Positions 41,613 through 52,006 of a DNA stretch of 64,000 bases are shown here, in pieces. The notes beneath the pieces are model-generated. The model saw only the letters and a list, made by a program, of their open reading frames with translations. It searched no databases and was not told where the DNA came from. Location: the NCBI GenBank assembly GCA_902791985.1, contig CADAYD010000003.1, forward strand, positions 1-64,000, in the 5' to 3' direction. How positions within the stretch are numbered: position 1 is the stretch's first letter; the number at the start of each line of letters is the position of its first letter. A program made the position numbers and the translations under genes. The stretch comes from an uncultured bacterium. GTDB lineage: Bacteria > Cyanobacteriota > Vampirovibrionia > Gastranaerophilales > Gastranaerophilaceae.

Positions 41613-42485
41613 TTAACCTACTGCAGCAATATCAAGTCGCTTTTTTTCCTCAACCAATTTGTCATAAACCCAATCAGGTATAAAGTTTTTACCCAAAACA
41701 ATTTGACCATTTATTACATTTGGAGCATGAAAATCTGACCCGCCGGTAACTATTAAGCCAAGATTTTCTGCCATTGAAGAGAAATATTCAACCATTGCAG
41801 GAGAATGTTTTCTGTGATATGCTTCAATACCTCGTAAACCGTAATTCATAAGATCCTTAATTAAGCTTTCTGCCATGTTTTCCAAATCGTGAGGATGAGC
41901 AATTACAGGAATCCCGCCTGCATCATAGATAATTTCAACTGCATCTTGAGGTGAAACAGTCTTTCTTTGAACATAAACAGGAGATTTTAAATGAATATAT
42001 TTTGCATAAGCATCCATGACGTTAGTAGTCCCACCTGCCGATGTTATAGCCCTTGCAATATGAGGACGTCCGATACTTCCGCCCGGAGCAACAAGTTTTT
42101 TAATATCCTCAAATTTAATTCTTATACCCTCTTTTTTGGCAAGTAACCCTAAAATTTCTTTTGTTTGTTTAACCCTTGCCTGTTGCTGGGATTTTATCAT
42201 ACTCTGAAAATCAGAATTATTTACATCCATAAAATAACCTAAAATATGAACTTCATAATCATTATACAAAGTATTTACTTCTATTCCGCGCAACACTTGA
42301 ATTTTATCATTCAAACCTTTTTCATTGATGTATTTTTTAGCAACATCATAAGCAAGCACATTATCATGATCCGTAATTGCAATTGCACCAAGCCCGACAT
42401 CAAGAGCACTGTCCACAATTTTTTCCGGAGTAAATACGCCGTCGGAAAAATATGTGTGAATGTGTAAATCAGTTTTCATCTCCAT
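41613..42485 (-). CDS. PHP-domain metal-dependent phosphoesterase
   Basis: The 290-residue protein has the polymerase-and-histidinol-phosphatase motifs: TDLHIHTYFSDG, AITDHDN, LRGIEVNT, IAHPHD and GGSDFHAPN. These supply the tri-metal histidines and aspartates. The closest known group is TrpH/YciV (Rnm), which removes 5' nucleotides from short RNAs or hydrolyses 3',5'-nucleoside bisphosphates. The position next to ymdB and rny fits an RNA-turnover role. It overlaps ymdB by 17 bases. Confidence 0.87.
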   Translation of the reverse strand: MEMKTDLHIHTYFSDGVFTPEKIVDSALDVGLGAIAITDHDNVLAYDVAKKYINEKGLNDKIQVLRGIEVNTLYNDYEVHILGYFMDVNNSDFQSMIKSQQQARVKQTKEILGLLAKKEGIRIKFEDIKKLVAPGGSIGRPHIARAITSAGGTTNVMDAYAKYIHLKSPVYVQRKTVSPQDAVEIIYDAGGIPVIAHPHDLENMAESLIKDLMNYGLRGIEAYHRKHSPAMVEYFSSMAENLGLIVTGGSDFHAPNVINGQIVLGKNFIPDWVYDKLVEEKKRLDIAAVG

Positions 42486-43287
42486 TTTCCTCTACTTTAC
42501 TATTACTACAAAAAACTCTTTTTACTGCCAAAGCCTGACCGCTATTTACGTCAATATCAACCTCGAGGGCATTAACCTGTGTTGTCAAACCCTGTGCAAC
42601 TTCATACCTTTCGGGAATACCTGTTAAAAATCTTGAAAGAGATGTTTGATATTCCATCCCGATAACCCCGTCGCTTGCTCCACAAAAACCGGCATCTGTA
42701 ATATATGCCATACCATTTATAATAGATTCATCTGCGGTTTGAACATGTGTATGTGTCCCCAAAAACGCACTCAAACCTAGCTCTGAGCAATATTTTCCAA
42801 AACAAACTTTCTCTGCAGTCGCTTCAGCATGAAAATCCATTACAATTATAGGAGTTATTTCTTTAATCTTAGCAATTTCTTCTTTAACTATTTCCCACGG
42901 AGAATCAACCATATTCATAAATACTCTGCCTATAGCATTAATTACCCCGATTTTAATTCCGTTTATTTCAAAAATATGACTGCCTACCCCTTTAACACAA
43001 CTGGGGTAATTTATCGGCCTGATAAGCCTTTCTGCATTATCAATATAAGAATAAATATCTTTTTTATCCCAAATATGATTGCCACAAGTCATCGCATCAA
43101 TACCATATTCGATAAAATCGTTATAATTTTTTTCAGTCAAGCCAAAACCGTGTGATGCATTTTCAATATTTGCAATAACAAAATCATATTTTTCTTTGTT
43201 TAACGTCAAAAACTCCCTGACGGCAGTGCGCCCAGGCTTGCCGACTATATCTCCGAAAAATATAATTTTGATTATTTTATTAGTCAT
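42469..43287 (-). CDS. ymdB: Metallophosphoesterase YmdB (TIGR00282)
   Basis: The 272-residue protein starts with IIFFGDIVGKPGRTAVREFL, and has NIENASHGFG, TCGNHIWDKK, DFHAEATAEK and GTHTHVQTADE, the metal-binding motifs of the TIGR00282 family. In Bacillus YmdB is a 2',3'-cyclic nucleotide phosphodiesterase that affects motility and biofilm choice. It overlaps the rny stop by one base, the order seen in many bacteria, so co-expression with RNase Y is likely. Confidence 0.93.
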   Translation of the reverse strand: MTNKIIKIIFFGDIVGKPGRTAVREFLTLNKEKYDFVIANIENASHGFGLTEKNYNDFIEYGIDAMTCGNHIWDKKDIYSYIDNAERLIRPINYPSCVKGVGSHIFEINGIKIGVINAIGRVFMNMVDSPWEIVKEEIAKIKEITPIIVMDFHAEATAEKVCFGKYCSELGLSAFLGTHTHVQTADESIINGMAYITDAGFCGASDGVIGMEYQTSLSRFLTGIPERYEVAQGLTTQVNALEVDIDVNSGQALAVKRVFCSNSKVEENGDEN

Positions 43288-44816
43288 TATTTTGCTATTT
43301 CAGTTGCTCTGAACTCTCTTACAACCGTTACTCTGATTTGTCCCGGATAATCAAGTTCATCTTCAATACGTTTTGCAACATCACGTGCAAGTTTACCGGA
43401 AGCTAAATCATCAAACATTTCCGCCTGAACGATTATACGAACCTCACGACCTGCCTGCACCGCAAAAGATTGCTTTATACCTTCATAACTGTTAACTATT
43501 TCTTCAATCTTTTGCAGACGTTTAATATAAATTTCTAAAGTGTCACGTCTTGCCCCCGGTCTGCCTGCCGAAATTGCATCAGCAACTTTGACTAATACTG
43601 CCTCAATAGTATTTGCAACAACATCATCATGATGCGCCTCAATTGCATGAATTACTTCCGGCTTTTCCCCGTATCTTGAAGCTATTTCTACCCCAAGTTG
43701 AATATGAGTACCTTCTTGAGTTTGGTCAACGGCCTTACCTATATCATGTAATAAGCCTGCTCGTTTTGCAATTTTTTCATTCGCTCCTAATTCGGCAGCT
43801 AACATCCCTGCAATATGTCCAACTTCTAAAGAGTGTTTCAAAACGTTTTGACCGTAACTTGTTCTGTAATACAAACGCCCTAACGTTTTGATTAACTCTT
43901 TATTTAAACCCATAACACCCATTTCGAGTGCGGCATTTTCACCCTCGGTCCAAATTTTCTTATCAATTTCTTCTTGAGCCTTCGCAACCATTTCTTCAAT
44001 TCTTACAGGGTGGATACGACCATCAACTATAAGTTTTTCTAAAGCTAACTTTGCAATTTCACGCCTTACTGGGTCGAAACTTGATAAAACAACAGCCTCA
44101 GGAGTATCATCAATAATCAAATCAACTCCGGTTAATGTTTCTAATGCTCTTATATTACGACCTTCACGCCCGATTATACGACCTTTCATTTCATCGTTCG
44201 GTAATGCAACAACTGACACGGTCGTTTCAACAACTTGCTCAATCATACAGCGCTGCATAGTTGTGGAAAGAATTTCTTGAGCTTTTTCTAAGGAAGCCTC
44301 TTTTATTTTTGCTTCATTCTCTCTTATAAGCTGCATCTGTTCTTGTGCAAGATCATTCTTTAACTGTTCCAAAAGACTATTTTTTGCTTCTTCACAAGAC
44401 ATTCCCGAAATTCTTTCTAATTCTTCTGTCTGTTTTTGCACAAGTTCTGCTAAATAATCTTCTTTATCTAAAAGTTCATCTTTTTTACGCTGGACTTCAG
44501 CTTCTTTATCTGTATATTCTTGGATTTTTTCTTCAAGAGCATCTTCTCTTTTAGCTAATTTTTGTTCTTGTCTTGAAAGCTCTTGACGTCTTTCCCTTTC
44601 TTCTTCATTTAATGCTTCTCTGTCATTTTGCAATTCCTCTAAAGCCTTAATTTTTGCTTCTTTTTGTAAAATCTTTTCTCTTTCGTCCAGTGCATCTTTA
44701 TCCTTTTGAATAGACAACAAAGCAGCACTAACTTTGTTCTTTTGAATAATCAGTATTACAACTAAAACTATTACCGCAATAGTTGCAATAACCAATAGCA
44801 AGGTTTTTGCATCCAT
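43287..44816 (-). CDS. rny: Ribonuclease Y
   Basis: RNase Y is a membrane-anchored endoribonuclease that starts mRNA decay. The 509 residues have an N-terminal membrane helix ([19 protein letters not shown]), a long coiled coil (about 30-200), a KH domain with [15 protein letters not shown], and an HD domain with [11 protein letters not shown]. All the parts are in the expected order and length. It is the first of five coupled genes: rny, ymdB, PHP, pilin-like and LOG. Confidence 0.97.
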   Translation of the reverse strand: MDAKTLLLVIATIAVIVLVVILIIQKNKVSAALLSIQKDKDALDEREKILQKEAKIKALEELQNDREALNEEERERRQELSRQEQKLAKREDALEEKIQEYTDKEAEVQRKKDELLDKEDYLAELVQKQTEELERISGMSCEEAKNSLLEQLKNDLAQEQMQLIRENEAKIKEASLEKAQEILSTTMQRCMIEQVVETTVSVVALPNDEMKGRIIGREGRNIRALETLTGVDLIIDDTPEAVVLSSFDPVRREIAKLALEKLIVDGRIHPVRIEEMVAKAQEEIDKKIWTEGENAALEMGVMGLNKELIKTLGRLYYRTSYGQNVLKHSLEVGHIAGMLAAELGANEKIAKRAGLLHDIGKAVDQTQEGTHIQLGVEIASRYGEKPEVIHAIEAHHDDVVANTIEAVLVKVADAISAGRPGARRDTLEIYIKRLQKIEEIVNSYEGIKQSFAVQAGREVRIIVQAEMFDDLASGKLARDVAKRIEDELDYPGQIRVTVVREFRATEIAK

Positions 44817-45010
44817 AAAGTTAATACCTTATCCTTTTCTATTTTTTTATAATACATGCAATCAGGTGTACATATAGCCTACACCTGCATTTATTCAGTT
44901 TTTAAGTTAAATAAAATTTATTGCATATATTTCCTAAAAAAATTTTTATACTACATCTGTTAAAATAATAGCATGTTTTTTTAATTTTGTATAGTAGTTT
45001 TTTTAAGGAA

Positions 45011-45120
45011 ATAGGGCAATAAATCTGTAAGGCAGTATGCTCGTTTTAGGGTAATAATAGTCATAATACAATAGTAAAACTTTAGCAGTCATAATTTCAC
45101 TATTGTACTAATGCCCTAAT
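45011..45120. repeat. Intergenic inverted repeat D, between rny and ychF
   Basis: The 310-base gap before rny holds no gene. Its right half has two arms: TTAGGGTAATAATAG and TACAATAGTAAAA (45046-45079), then TTTCACTATTGTA and CTAATGCCCTAA (45095-45119). They pair imperfectly through TACAATAGT with ACTATTGTA and TTAGGG with CCCTAA. A weaker extra copy, TAGGGCAATAA, lies at about 45013. The design resembles repeats A-C. Confidence 0.55.
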
Positions 45121-45128
45121 CGCCTTTT

Positions 45129-46226
45129 TTACAGAGCAAACCTAAAATGTGCCAAATCCCCGTCTTGCATAATGTATTCTTTACCTTCAAGACGAGTAAC
45201 CCCTTTTTCTTTACACGCATTATATGAACCAAGCTCAATAAAATCCTTGCAAGGAGTAATTTCTGCTCTAATGAAACCTTTTTCAAAATCAGTATGAATA
45301 ACACCTGCCGCTTGCGGCGCTTTTGTTCCGGCCGTAATTGTCCATGCACGAACTTCTTTTTCGCCGGCAGTAATGAATGTTCTTAATTTTAAAAGAGAAT
45401 AAACCGATTTTATCATTCGATTTATTCCACTGTCTTCAATTCCTAAATCGTGAAGATATTCTTTGGCTTCGTCTTGCCCGAGTTCTGCAAGTTCTTCTTC
45501 AATTTTAGCTGAAATTATAACCATTTCAGCACCATGTTCATCAGCATATTTTTGGACCTTGCGAGTATAATCGTTTCCGTCTTTAAGATCAAACTCAGAA
45601 ACATTCGCGCAATAGATTACCGGCTTAATCGACATCAAATTAAGCATTTTTACAAACGGAATTTCATCTTCATCAAAATGCTCTTTAACATTTATAAACG
45701 TACAATTCTGTAAAAGCCCCATAAGTTTGTCCAATACTTTGTTTTCCAAAACCGCATCTTTATCATTACCTTTTGCAGCTTTTGAAATCCGCTGCTGACG
45801 GCGTTCAACAGAAGCCATATCCGCAAGCGCAAGCTCAGTATTTATGGTTTCTATATCACTTATCGGATCAACCTTCCCTTCAACATGAATAGTATTTACA
45901 TCATCAAAACATCTTACGACCTGAATGATAGCATCAACTTCTCTGATATTTTGCAGAAATTGATTACCTAAACCTTCCCCTTTGCTTGCACCTTTGACAA
46001 GTCCTGCTATATCTACAAACTCAATAGCCGTCGGAATAATATTTTCTGTTTTGCATAATTTTGCAAGAATAGGGAGTCTTTCGTCAGGAACTTCAACGAC
46101 TCCGATATTAGGTTCAATAGTACAAAACGGATAATTAGCACTTTGTGCATTTCTTGTGCTGGTCAAAGCATTAAATAAAGTTGATTTCCCTACATTTGGT
46201 AATCCGACTATCCCTGTTCTGAGCAT
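45129..46226 (-). CDS. ychF: Redox-regulated P-loop ATPase YchF
   Basis: YchF belongs to the Obg-related GTPase class but prefers ATP and associates with ribosomes. The 365 residues show [18 protein letters not shown] at the start, [18 protein letters not shown], and a C-terminal TGS domain ending [13 protein letters not shown], all diagnostic. AAAGGA precedes the ATG. It stands alone, divergent from the 41-residue gene. Confidence 0.97.
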   Translation of the reverse strand: MLRTGIVGLPNVGKSTLFNALTSTRNAQSANYPFCTIEPNIGVVEVPDERLPILAKLCKTENIIPTAIEFVDIAGLVKGASKGEGLGNQFLQNIREVDAIIQVVRCFDDVNTIHVEGKVDPISDIETINTELALADMASVERRQQRISKAAKGNDKDAVLENKVLDKLMGLLQNCTFINVKEHFDEDEIPFVKMLNLMSIKPVIYCANVSEFDLKDGNDYTRKVQKYADEHGAEMVIISAKIEEELAELGQDEAKEYLHDLGIEDSGINRMIKSVYSLLKLRTFITAGEKEVRAWTITAGTKAPQAAGVIHTDFEKGFIRAEITPCKDFIELGSYNACKEKGVTRLEGKEYIMQDGDLAHFRFAL

Positions 46227-46237
46227 TTATATGTCCT

Positions 46238-46316
46238 TTCTTATAAAGTGTACAGGTAAGAATATTAGTAAGTATGTCTTCCTTACTCCCAAACTTACAT
46301 AAACATCTTACCCCAA
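46238..46316. repeat. Intergenic inverted repeat E upstream of ychF
   Basis: GGTAAGAATATTAGTAAGTATG on the left (in two blocks) is roughly inverse to CTTACATAAACATCTTACC on the right, about 70% alike. Each arm has the unit GTAAG twice. It lies in the ychF 5' region and is weaker than repeats A-C. Confidence 0.4.
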
Positions 46317-46452
46317 ACCAACTTTAAATGCACATGAAAGCGAAATAAATTTATGTTAAGTTTTATTAAGTAGTATATACAAAATATGGCAATTTTCTAT
46401 AATAAAAATACTTTATATAAATGTAAGGGAAAAGTTATAAAAGGCAATAGCG

Positions 46453-46578
46453 ATGAAAAACTACGAAATGATAACAGTAAAAGATTATGTAAAAGAATTA
46501 AGTGAAAAAGAAAAATACGTTTTGACTACTGTTGAAGAATACTTAAAAAAAGTGGAAAAAGAAGAACACGTTGCTTAA
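46453..46578 (+). CDS. Small unknown protein, 41 residues
   Basis: It runs MKNYEMITVKDYVKELSEKE to the end KKVEKEEHVA. It is charged, with Lys and Glu making up close to half of it, and likely a single helix. An AAGG ribosome site lies about 10 bases before the ATG. A strong terminator follows directly (46605-46632), which supports expression. No family recognised. Confidence 0.55.
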   Translation: MKNYEMITVKDYVKELSEKEKYVLTTVEEYLKKVEKEEHVA

Positions 46579-46604
46579 AGGGGATTGAACAAAAATTCAA
46601 AACA

Positions 46605-46632
46605 GGGCTTAGTTGACAAACTAAGCCTTTTT
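46605..46632. terminator. Terminator after the 41-residue gene
   Basis: GGCTTAGTT (46606-46614) pairs with AACTAAGCC (46619-46627) around a 4-base loop, followed by TTTTT. It also lies just after the convergent exbD gene. Confidence 0.85.
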
Positions 46633-46648
46633 CGATTAATAACAAAAA

Positions 46649-47032
46649 CTACATTCTGTCTATTGAAATAGCTTTTACACCGGCATAGCGGGCTTTGTCC
46701 ATAAGCGTAACAACCGCACCATGCTTTGCCTCTTCATCGGTTTTTATTAATAGACCGTCAGGATAATTTTTTATCTCTGTAGCCAAAACTGTTCCAAGTC
46801 GATCTTTTTCGATTTCTTCGTTGTTTATAAAATATTTACCGGCACTTGATACATACACAGTTAAAATTTGCGGGTCTTTATCAATCTGCTGTTCTTCTAC
46901 ATTTTCAGGGACACTAAGACTAATACCTTGCTGATCCAAAAGTGGAGCAACAACCATCATTATGATTAAAAGAACCAAAAATATATCTGTTAACGGAGTA
47001 ATATTTATTTCATTGAATGTTTTTCTTGCCAT
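46649..47032 (-). CDS. exbD: ExbD/TolR-family energy transducer, second copy
   Basis: The 127-residue protein has NEINITPLTDIFLVLLIIMM (the N-terminal helix with the proton-carrying Asp in LTDIF) and a short periplasmic domain. It forms the ion-conducting complex with ExbB to drive TonB. It overlaps the previous exbD by one base and is the last gene of the unit. Two ExbD proteins in one operon suggest mixed stators or two partners. Confidence 0.93.
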   Translation of the reverse strand: MARKTFNEINITPLTDIFLVLLIIMMVVAPLLDQQGISLSVPENVEEQQIDKDPQILTVYVSSAGKYFINNEEIEKDRLGTVLATEIKNYPDGLLIKTDEEAKHGAVVTLMDKARYAGVKAISIDRM

Positions 47033-47514
47033 TATTCTTCCTCCGTTGGAATATTAATCGAATCAATTTCAGATGAATTATTTTTTAATACTTTTTGTTC
47101 TTTTTTACTTAAAGGTTCTCCTGCAACAATAAGTTTTTTATATTCGGCATTTTGAGCAGCATCCATAATATCAAGGACCTTAGAACTTGAAACATTTTTA
47201 TCAGCCTTAACAACAACTTCTTGTTTTTCATTATCAGGATCCTTTACTGCAATCAATGCATCCGTAAGTTTTGAAGTCTCCGTTGGGCTACCGTTAACAT
47301 AAATTAAGCCATCTGCGGTAACTGATACTGAGACCTTTGATTCCTCAATATTTACACCGTTATTTATCTCCGGAATATCCACCGGAGTGTCATTTGATTG
47401 CAACACAGGTGCAACAACCATCATAATAATTAACAATACCAAGAAGATATCCGTTAATGGCGTTATATTTATTTCTGAAAATATTTTACCTTGTCTTTCA
47501 CTGCCAAATGCCAT
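47032..47514 (-). CDS. exbD: ExbD/TolR-family energy transducer, first copy
   Basis: It has 160 residues, with SEINITPLTDIFLVLLIIMM matching the second copy almost exactly, but with a different periplasmic region and a longer C-terminal extension rich in Lys, Asn and Glu. The ATG at 47514 has GAGG 6 bases upstream. A GTG four codons earlier is less likely. The periplasmic difference may select another partner. Confidence 0.92.
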   Translation of the reverse strand: MAFGSERQGKIFSEINITPLTDIFLVLLIIMMVVAPVLQSNDTPVDIPEINNGVNIEESKVSVSVTADGLIYVNGSPTETSKLTDALIAVKDPDNEKQEVVVKADKNVSSSKVLDIMDAAQNAEYKKLIVAGEPLSKKEQKVLKNNSSEIDSINIPTEEE

Positions 47515-47529
47515 GTTTAGCCTCACCTA

Positions 47530-48189
47530 TTATAAATTCACCTTTGGTGACGAATTATAGTTTGATTGTGTTTGTCCTTCAGAATCAACATAATTTAAGA
47601 ACAATAATTTTATCAAATTAAAATCATTTTCAAAATGTTTAACAACAGATTGGAACATGTTGAAGAAAATTACCGCAACAATTGCAACACCTAAACCAAA
47701 AGCAGTTGCAATCAACGCTGAACCAATCCCGTACATAACGTCTGCGGCTTGAGCAGCATGACCTGCGGCAGCCATATCTTTAAAAGTTAAAAGTATACGA
47801 ACAACCGTACCAAACAAACCTAAGAAAGGCGCAACACCACCAATTGTACCTAATATTGTTAAATTTGATTCTAACTTTCTGGTTGCCAGAGTTGCAGAAA
47901 TATCAAATGCTCTTGAAAATCCTTTTTTCTGCTCATTAAAAATTCTGACTGCTTCTTCTATGACTTCCCCTACAACTCCGCCACAACGAAGCGCAGTGTC
48001 TTGAGCCGCTCTCAAATCATTTGATTCAAGTTCTCTATTGAGTTCCCGCATATAAACAGCTATATCTCTTCTGTTTTTCTTAAAATAAGACCACTTGTTG
48101 ATAACAACACCAAGCACAAGTATTGAACATATTAATATTGGTAACAATACCGGCCAGTCCATTTTGATTGATTCGATTAATAATTCCAT
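47530..48189 (-). CDS. exbB: ExbB/TolQ/MotA-family proton channel
   Basis: The 219-residue protein has three hydrophobic helices (about 15-34, 115-135, 150-180) and the conserved NLTILGTIGGVAPFLGLFGTV with helix-breaking glycines, diagnostic of ExbB/TolQ. It forms the ring around ExbD and couples the proton gradient to TonB. It lies between tonB and the two exbD genes, 27 and 15 bases apart. Confidence 0.92.
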   Translation of the reverse strand: MELLIESIKMDWPVLLPILICSILVLGVVINKWSYFKKNRRDIAVYMRELNRELESNDLRAAQDTALRCGGVVGEVIEEAVRIFNEQKKGFSRAFDISATLATRKLESNLTILGTIGGVAPFLGLFGTVVRILLTFKDMAAAGHAAQAADVMYGIGSALIATAFGLGVAIVAVIFFNMFQSVVKHFENDFNLIKLLFLNYVDSEGQTQSNYNSSPKVNL

Positions 48190-48215
48190 AATTTTATCCT
48201 CATTTTTGTATTACT

Positions 48216-49448
48216 CTAATATTTTGTTGCTCCAAAAACGTTGTAATCAAACGTAAATTGAATATCTATACTTTGACCTTTAAATTCAGGCGGTAAAGGT
48301 CTGAACGGTGCTGCCAGTTTTACGGCATTAAGAGCTGCCGCATCTGCATTCTGCAAACCGGAAGACTTGAATACACTGCAAGAAAGTAATCTTCCGTCTT
48401 TAGCAATCTTAAATAACAGAACAACTCGTTTACTTTCGTTTCCTTTAGGCGGATCCCAGTTCATTTTAATCCGTCGTTGCAATTCTCTCATATATGGGCC
48501 AAAATCAGGTTCTCTGATTGCGTCAATCCCCGGACGGCCACCTCCGCCACCAGGGTTACCTCCTCCTGAGCCGCTGCCACCACTTGAACCTGCACCGCTG
48601 CCTGTCCTTGAGCCCGTACCTGAACCTCTTGATGTAGAAGAGCCTGAACCGTTTCCTACTGGAGCTAAAGACGGGTTAGGAGCATATGTACCGGAGCCCT
48701 TTGAGCCACCATTATTTGAAGTTCCGCTGCCGCTAATAGGACCGGTTGCGTACTGTCCCGTTGTTGTACCACCTGTCGGAACAGGGACCTTAAACGGAGT
48801 ATTAGTTGGCTTTTGAACCGTCTTTGGAGTAATAGGAGGCTTCATAGACGGACGAGCAGTCGGAGGCTGAGGTTTAGCAATCTCAGGTTTTGGAACAGCC
48901 GGAGTCGGAACAGCCGACGGCGTAACATTCTTTTGAGTTGTTGTTGGAGATGATTGAGGCTTGATAACACTCTGTTTAACTCTATCCATCAAAGATTGAT
49001 TTTGAGGTTTTGCACTCGGATTTTTTGGAGCCCCGCCACCTGCCGGTTTAGCCGACGGTCTTTGAGATGAAGGCATTGATACAGGTAACTTCGGATTATT
49101 TATTCCGCCTGAGCGAGAATTCATATCCGCACGATTTTTAGTATTCAAGTCCCTTGGAGTATCCTCTTTATCAACCAAAACGAACTCTATGTCATTTACT
49201 TTAGGTTTTGGCTTATCAAATATTGATAAATGGATACCTAACAAAGCACAAATTAAAAATATTAACCAGAGCACTCCTACAGTAGCAGGATGAATGATTG
49301 CAGAAATAAATAACCCTTTTTTAAGAGAAATTGAACCATCATCGTCTTCACGAGTAACTGCAGGCATAACAAATTTATCCTCTATCGGATCAGATGTTAA
49401 GTTATGATTTGCTTCTCTTTCTTTTGTATATTTCCCAAGTAATGACAT
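48216..49448 (-). CDS. tonB: TonB-family protein with long linker
   Basis: TonB carries energy to outer-membrane receptors. The 410 residues have a membrane helix (about 46-74, AIIHPATVGVLWLIFLICAL), a long linker of about 230 residues rich in Pro, Ser, Gly and Lys that spans the periplasm, and the C-terminal TonB domain (about 315-410) with KMNWDPPKGNESKRVVLLF-type TonB-C motifs and SSGLQNADAAALNAVKLA. The linker is unusually long and repetitive in Gly/Ser. No receptor gene is in the window. Confidence 0.88.
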   Translation of the reverse strand: MSLLGKYTKEREANHNLTSDPIEDKFVMPAVTREDDDGSISLKKGLFISAIIHPATVGVLWLIFLICALLGIHLSIFDKPKPKVNDIEFVLVDKEDTPRDLNTKNRADMNSRSGGINNPKLPVSMPSSQRPSAKPAGGGAPKNPSAKPQNQSLMDRVKQSVIKPQSSPTTTQKNVTPSAVPTPAVPKPEIAKPQPPTARPSMKPPITPKTVQKPTNTPFKVPVPTGGTTTGQYATGPISGSGTSNNGGSKGSGTYAPNPSLAPVGNGSGSSTSRGSGTGSRTGSGAGSSGGSGSGGGNPGGGGGRPGIDAIREPDFGPYMRELQRRIKMNWDPPKGNESKRVVLLFKIAKDGRLLSCSVFKSSGLQNADAAALNAVKLAAPFRPLPPEFKGQSIDIQFTFDYNVFGATKY

Positions 49449-49527
49449 TTATTTTCCTAACAGAATTTATTTTCAATGATAATTCTATTTTAAATAATAA
49501 ATAAAATTATCACCCGACTAACTCATT

Positions 49528-50241
49528 TTAATTATCAGTCGGAGTAACAGTAATAGGTTGAGTTAAAATCAATTCAACAGCAGTATTTGCTGAAATATCA
49601 ACATCAACCCCTTTATCCCAAACAGACTTTAGCAAGCTGCCACCGTTTGTTTTAACTGCAGTTGTCATTGCTGCTGCAGTACCTGCACTCGCCCCTATAA
49701 AAGGCGGTGTAAAAGTTCTTGCACTTTCAGATTCCGGTACAACTCCGTTCCCGAAAGTAAACATTAAATCGCTTCCACCCAATAATACTCCGGTTTTATC
49801 AGGAGTTCTGATTATCGCAGATATAGGAATATCAAGTCCTGAAGGAGTAATAATATGGGTAAATCTCATAGCCAACTTTCCATTCAGAGATCCGTGTTTT
49901 GCTTTTGACACTTCTATAACACTGCCCGTAACGGTACTACCGGCCGGCGCAACTTTTTTATCCTTACAGTAAAAATCATTTGTTAATGCAAGGCTGACCT
50001 CCTGCCCGTTGAAAGCCGTTTCAGAACTTACAGGGGACAAAAATACCCCTCTGAATGTTTGACCGGCAGGGACAGTAACTATTGAATTTTTAAGAGTTTT
50101 TGCATCAAAATTATAAATTGTAGCGTTATTTGCATTGTAATTTATATTTGATGGAATATTATCCGTAATAGAATTGTCTTGCGCAAACACATTTGCACAT
50201 GAAAAAGCCATACATACAACGGCTATAAGAAATTTCTTCAT
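49528..50241 (-). CDS. Secreted beta-rich protein of unknown family, VirB10-like hint
   Basis: The 237 residues have a signal peptide (MKKFLIAVVCMAFSCANVFA). The mature part is beta-rich: VPAGQTFRGVFLSPVS, a VSLALTNDF strand, VAPAGSTVTGSVIEVSKAKH and FTHIITPSGLDIPISAII. This arrangement of paired strands resembles the beta-barrel of VirB10/TrbI, but the similarity is a reading of the pattern, not proven. It lies upstream of tonB and next to the similar gene at 50324. Both may be outer-membrane or periplasmic partners of the ExbB/ExbD/TonB motor. Confidence 0.6.
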   Translation of the reverse strand: MKKFLIAVVCMAFSCANVFAQDNSITDNIPSNINYNANNATIYNFDAKTLKNSIVTVPAGQTFRGVFLSPVSSETAFNGQEVSLALTNDFYCKDKKVAPAGSTVTGSVIEVSKAKHGSLNGKLAMRFTHIITPSGLDIPISAIIRTPDKTGVLLGGSDLMFTFGNGVVPESESARTFTPPFIGASAGTAAAMTTAVKTNGGSLLKSVWDKGVDVDISANTAVELILTQPITVTPTDN

Positions 50242-50323
50242 AATACACGTATACCTTTCAACAATATTGCTGTCTATAATTATTTTATACTACGAACAAT
50301 ATTTGTCAATTTATTAAGTGTTA

Positions 50324-50983
50324 TCATTCGCTTATTGTATGAGTAAGCGAAACAGGAGCAATAAATATTATCAAATGTCTTTCGCCAACAGGCAGCTTTG
50401 TATGAGCACCCATTGAGCGTTTTCCTCCCGGTCTCATTTGTAACGTTGCCCCTCTGTGAATCCAAGATATTCCTTGATAAGTGTCCTGATAATGGGGCAT
50501 TCTTACCCACTCTGCAGGAGCAGTGAGCTCACCTCCGATAAGATTGTTGTTTGTAGTATAAATATAAGCTTTTACATTTTGTTCGTAATTGTCGGGGTAA
50601 ACAAGTTTTGTTATTTTGACTTTCATTGAAGCATTTGTACCTACAATCGGATCATTAATCTTCTCTATATAACCATAAAAAACCGTATTTTCAGGAATAA
50701 CTTTTATATCTCCTACATACAAATCATTTGTTGAAACGAATTTTACTTTATAACCGACAGGGCAATTTTGCGTAGATATTTCCTGCATATTTATAACAGG
50801 AACAACAATCCCTGCGGGAATTTCAACACTGGCTTGCTCTCTTAATTCCACTCTAACATCAGGTAATTCGTCTTTAACAGACTCCTGAGTTTGAGTATCA
50901 CTATCAGCGACCTCGTCAGCCAGAGAAAATCCGGTACCTAATAAAGAAAATACCATTAAGATTAATATTAAAAACCTTTTCAT
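50324..50983 (-). CDS. Second secreted beta-rich protein in the TonB operon
   Basis: This 219-residue protein has a signal peptide (MKRFLILILMVFSLLGTGFS) and a mature domain with VEIPAGIVVPVINMQEI, FVSTNDLYVGDIKVIPENT and TKLVYPDNYEQNVKAYIY. The pattern parallels the next gene (49528), including a strand pair around ND(F/L)Y. It is probably a diverged paralogue. Function unknown. It may work with TonB, given the operon. Confidence 0.6.
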   Translation of the reverse strand: MKRFLILILMVFSLLGTGFSLADEVADSDTQTQESVKDELPDVRVELREQASVEIPAGIVVPVINMQEISTQNCPVGYKVKFVSTNDLYVGDIKVIPENTVFYGYIEKINDPIVGTNASMKVKITKLVYPDNYEQNVKAYIYTTNNNLIGGELTAPAEWVRMPHYQDTYQGISWIHRGATLQMRPGGKRSMGAHTKLPVGERHLIIFIAPVSLTHTISE

Positions 50984-51016
50984 AACAACATAATTATAAC
51001 AATTTTTTTGAATATA

Positions 51017-52006
51017 TCAAGATAATTCTAAATCTTTTTCTATAACCTTGAAATATTCAAGCAATTTGTTATAACTTTCTTCTTTTATCAGAACCCCTCT
51101 GTATTTTGAGGCATTTTGTATCCCTGAGATATAATACGGATAAAACTTTCTAAAGAATTTTACCCCAATCATTTCCCCGCGCAATTCTACTTCTTGCGCC
51201 AAGTGTTTTTTCATTATCTTCAATTTTTCACTAATCGACGGAGCAGGTAAAATTTCATTCGTATTGAAATAATGGTCAATTCTATATAATAGGGTTGGAT
51301 CACCTAAAACTCCTCGTCCGACTGCAACTCCGTCTGCACCGCTTTGTTTTACACACTCAATTGCACTTTCAACACTTGTTATATCACCATTTGCAAAAAC
51401 AGGAACATCTACATTATTTTTTAAATCTCTGATTTTCTCCCAGTCTGCTTTTCCTGAGTACATTTGTGATCTGGTACGCGCATGGATTGTTATGAATTCC
51501 GCTCCTGCTTCCTGCATTTTTTGCCCAAATTCGACGTAATTCATATCATCTTGAGTATAACCAAGACGAAATTTTACACTTACAGGCAATTCAGTACCTT
51601 CTTTTACTGCCTGAACAATATCATAAGCAAGCTCAGGCTCACGCATTAACGCCGAACCGTCATGACCACAAACAACCTTTCTGACAGGACAGCCCATATT
51701 TATATCTATAATATCAGCAACTTCCGACAATTTTCTTGCCGCATCCTGCATCATAAACGGTTTATGCCCGCATATTTGATAAGCAATCGGATGATGAGAA
51801 TTATCAAGCATCAAAATATCCGTTTGATTTCGATTTTGTGCTAAAAATTCCGAACTTATCATTTCTGTTGTAATAAGACAATTTTTGCAATAACTTCTTA
51901 TAATACTACGCAATACATAATCTGTTATTCCGGCCATCGGGGCAAGAGAAACTTTTGATTTTAATACATTTGATATTTTATTTTTTTGCGGCTGAAGTAT
52001 TGGCAT
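51017..52006 (-). CDS. dusB: tRNA-dihydrouridine synthase
   Basis: DusB-type enzymes reduce uridines in the tRNA D-loop with an FMN cofactor. The 329 residues have VSLAPMAGITDYVLRS, NMGCPVRKVVCGHDGSALM (catalytic cysteine), TIHARTRSQMYSG and VFANGDITS. The start ATG overlaps the TPR gene by 29 bases, so translation may be coupled. Confidence 0.94.
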   Translation of the reverse strand: MPILQPQKNKISNVLKSKVSLAPMAGITDYVLRSIIRSYCKNCLITTEMISSEFLAQNRNQTDILMLDNSHHPIAYQICGHKPFMMQDAARKLSEVADIIDINMGCPVRKVVCGHDGSALMREPELAYDIVQAVKEGTELPVSVKFRLGYTQDDMNYVEFGQKMQEAGAEFITIHARTRSQMYSGKADWEKIRDLKNNVDVPVFANGDITSVESAIECVKQSGADGVAVGRGVLGDPTLLYRIDHYFNTNEILPAPSISEKLKIMKKHLAQEVELRGEMIGVKFFRKFYPYYISGIQNASKYRGVLIKEESYNKLLEYFKVIEKDLELS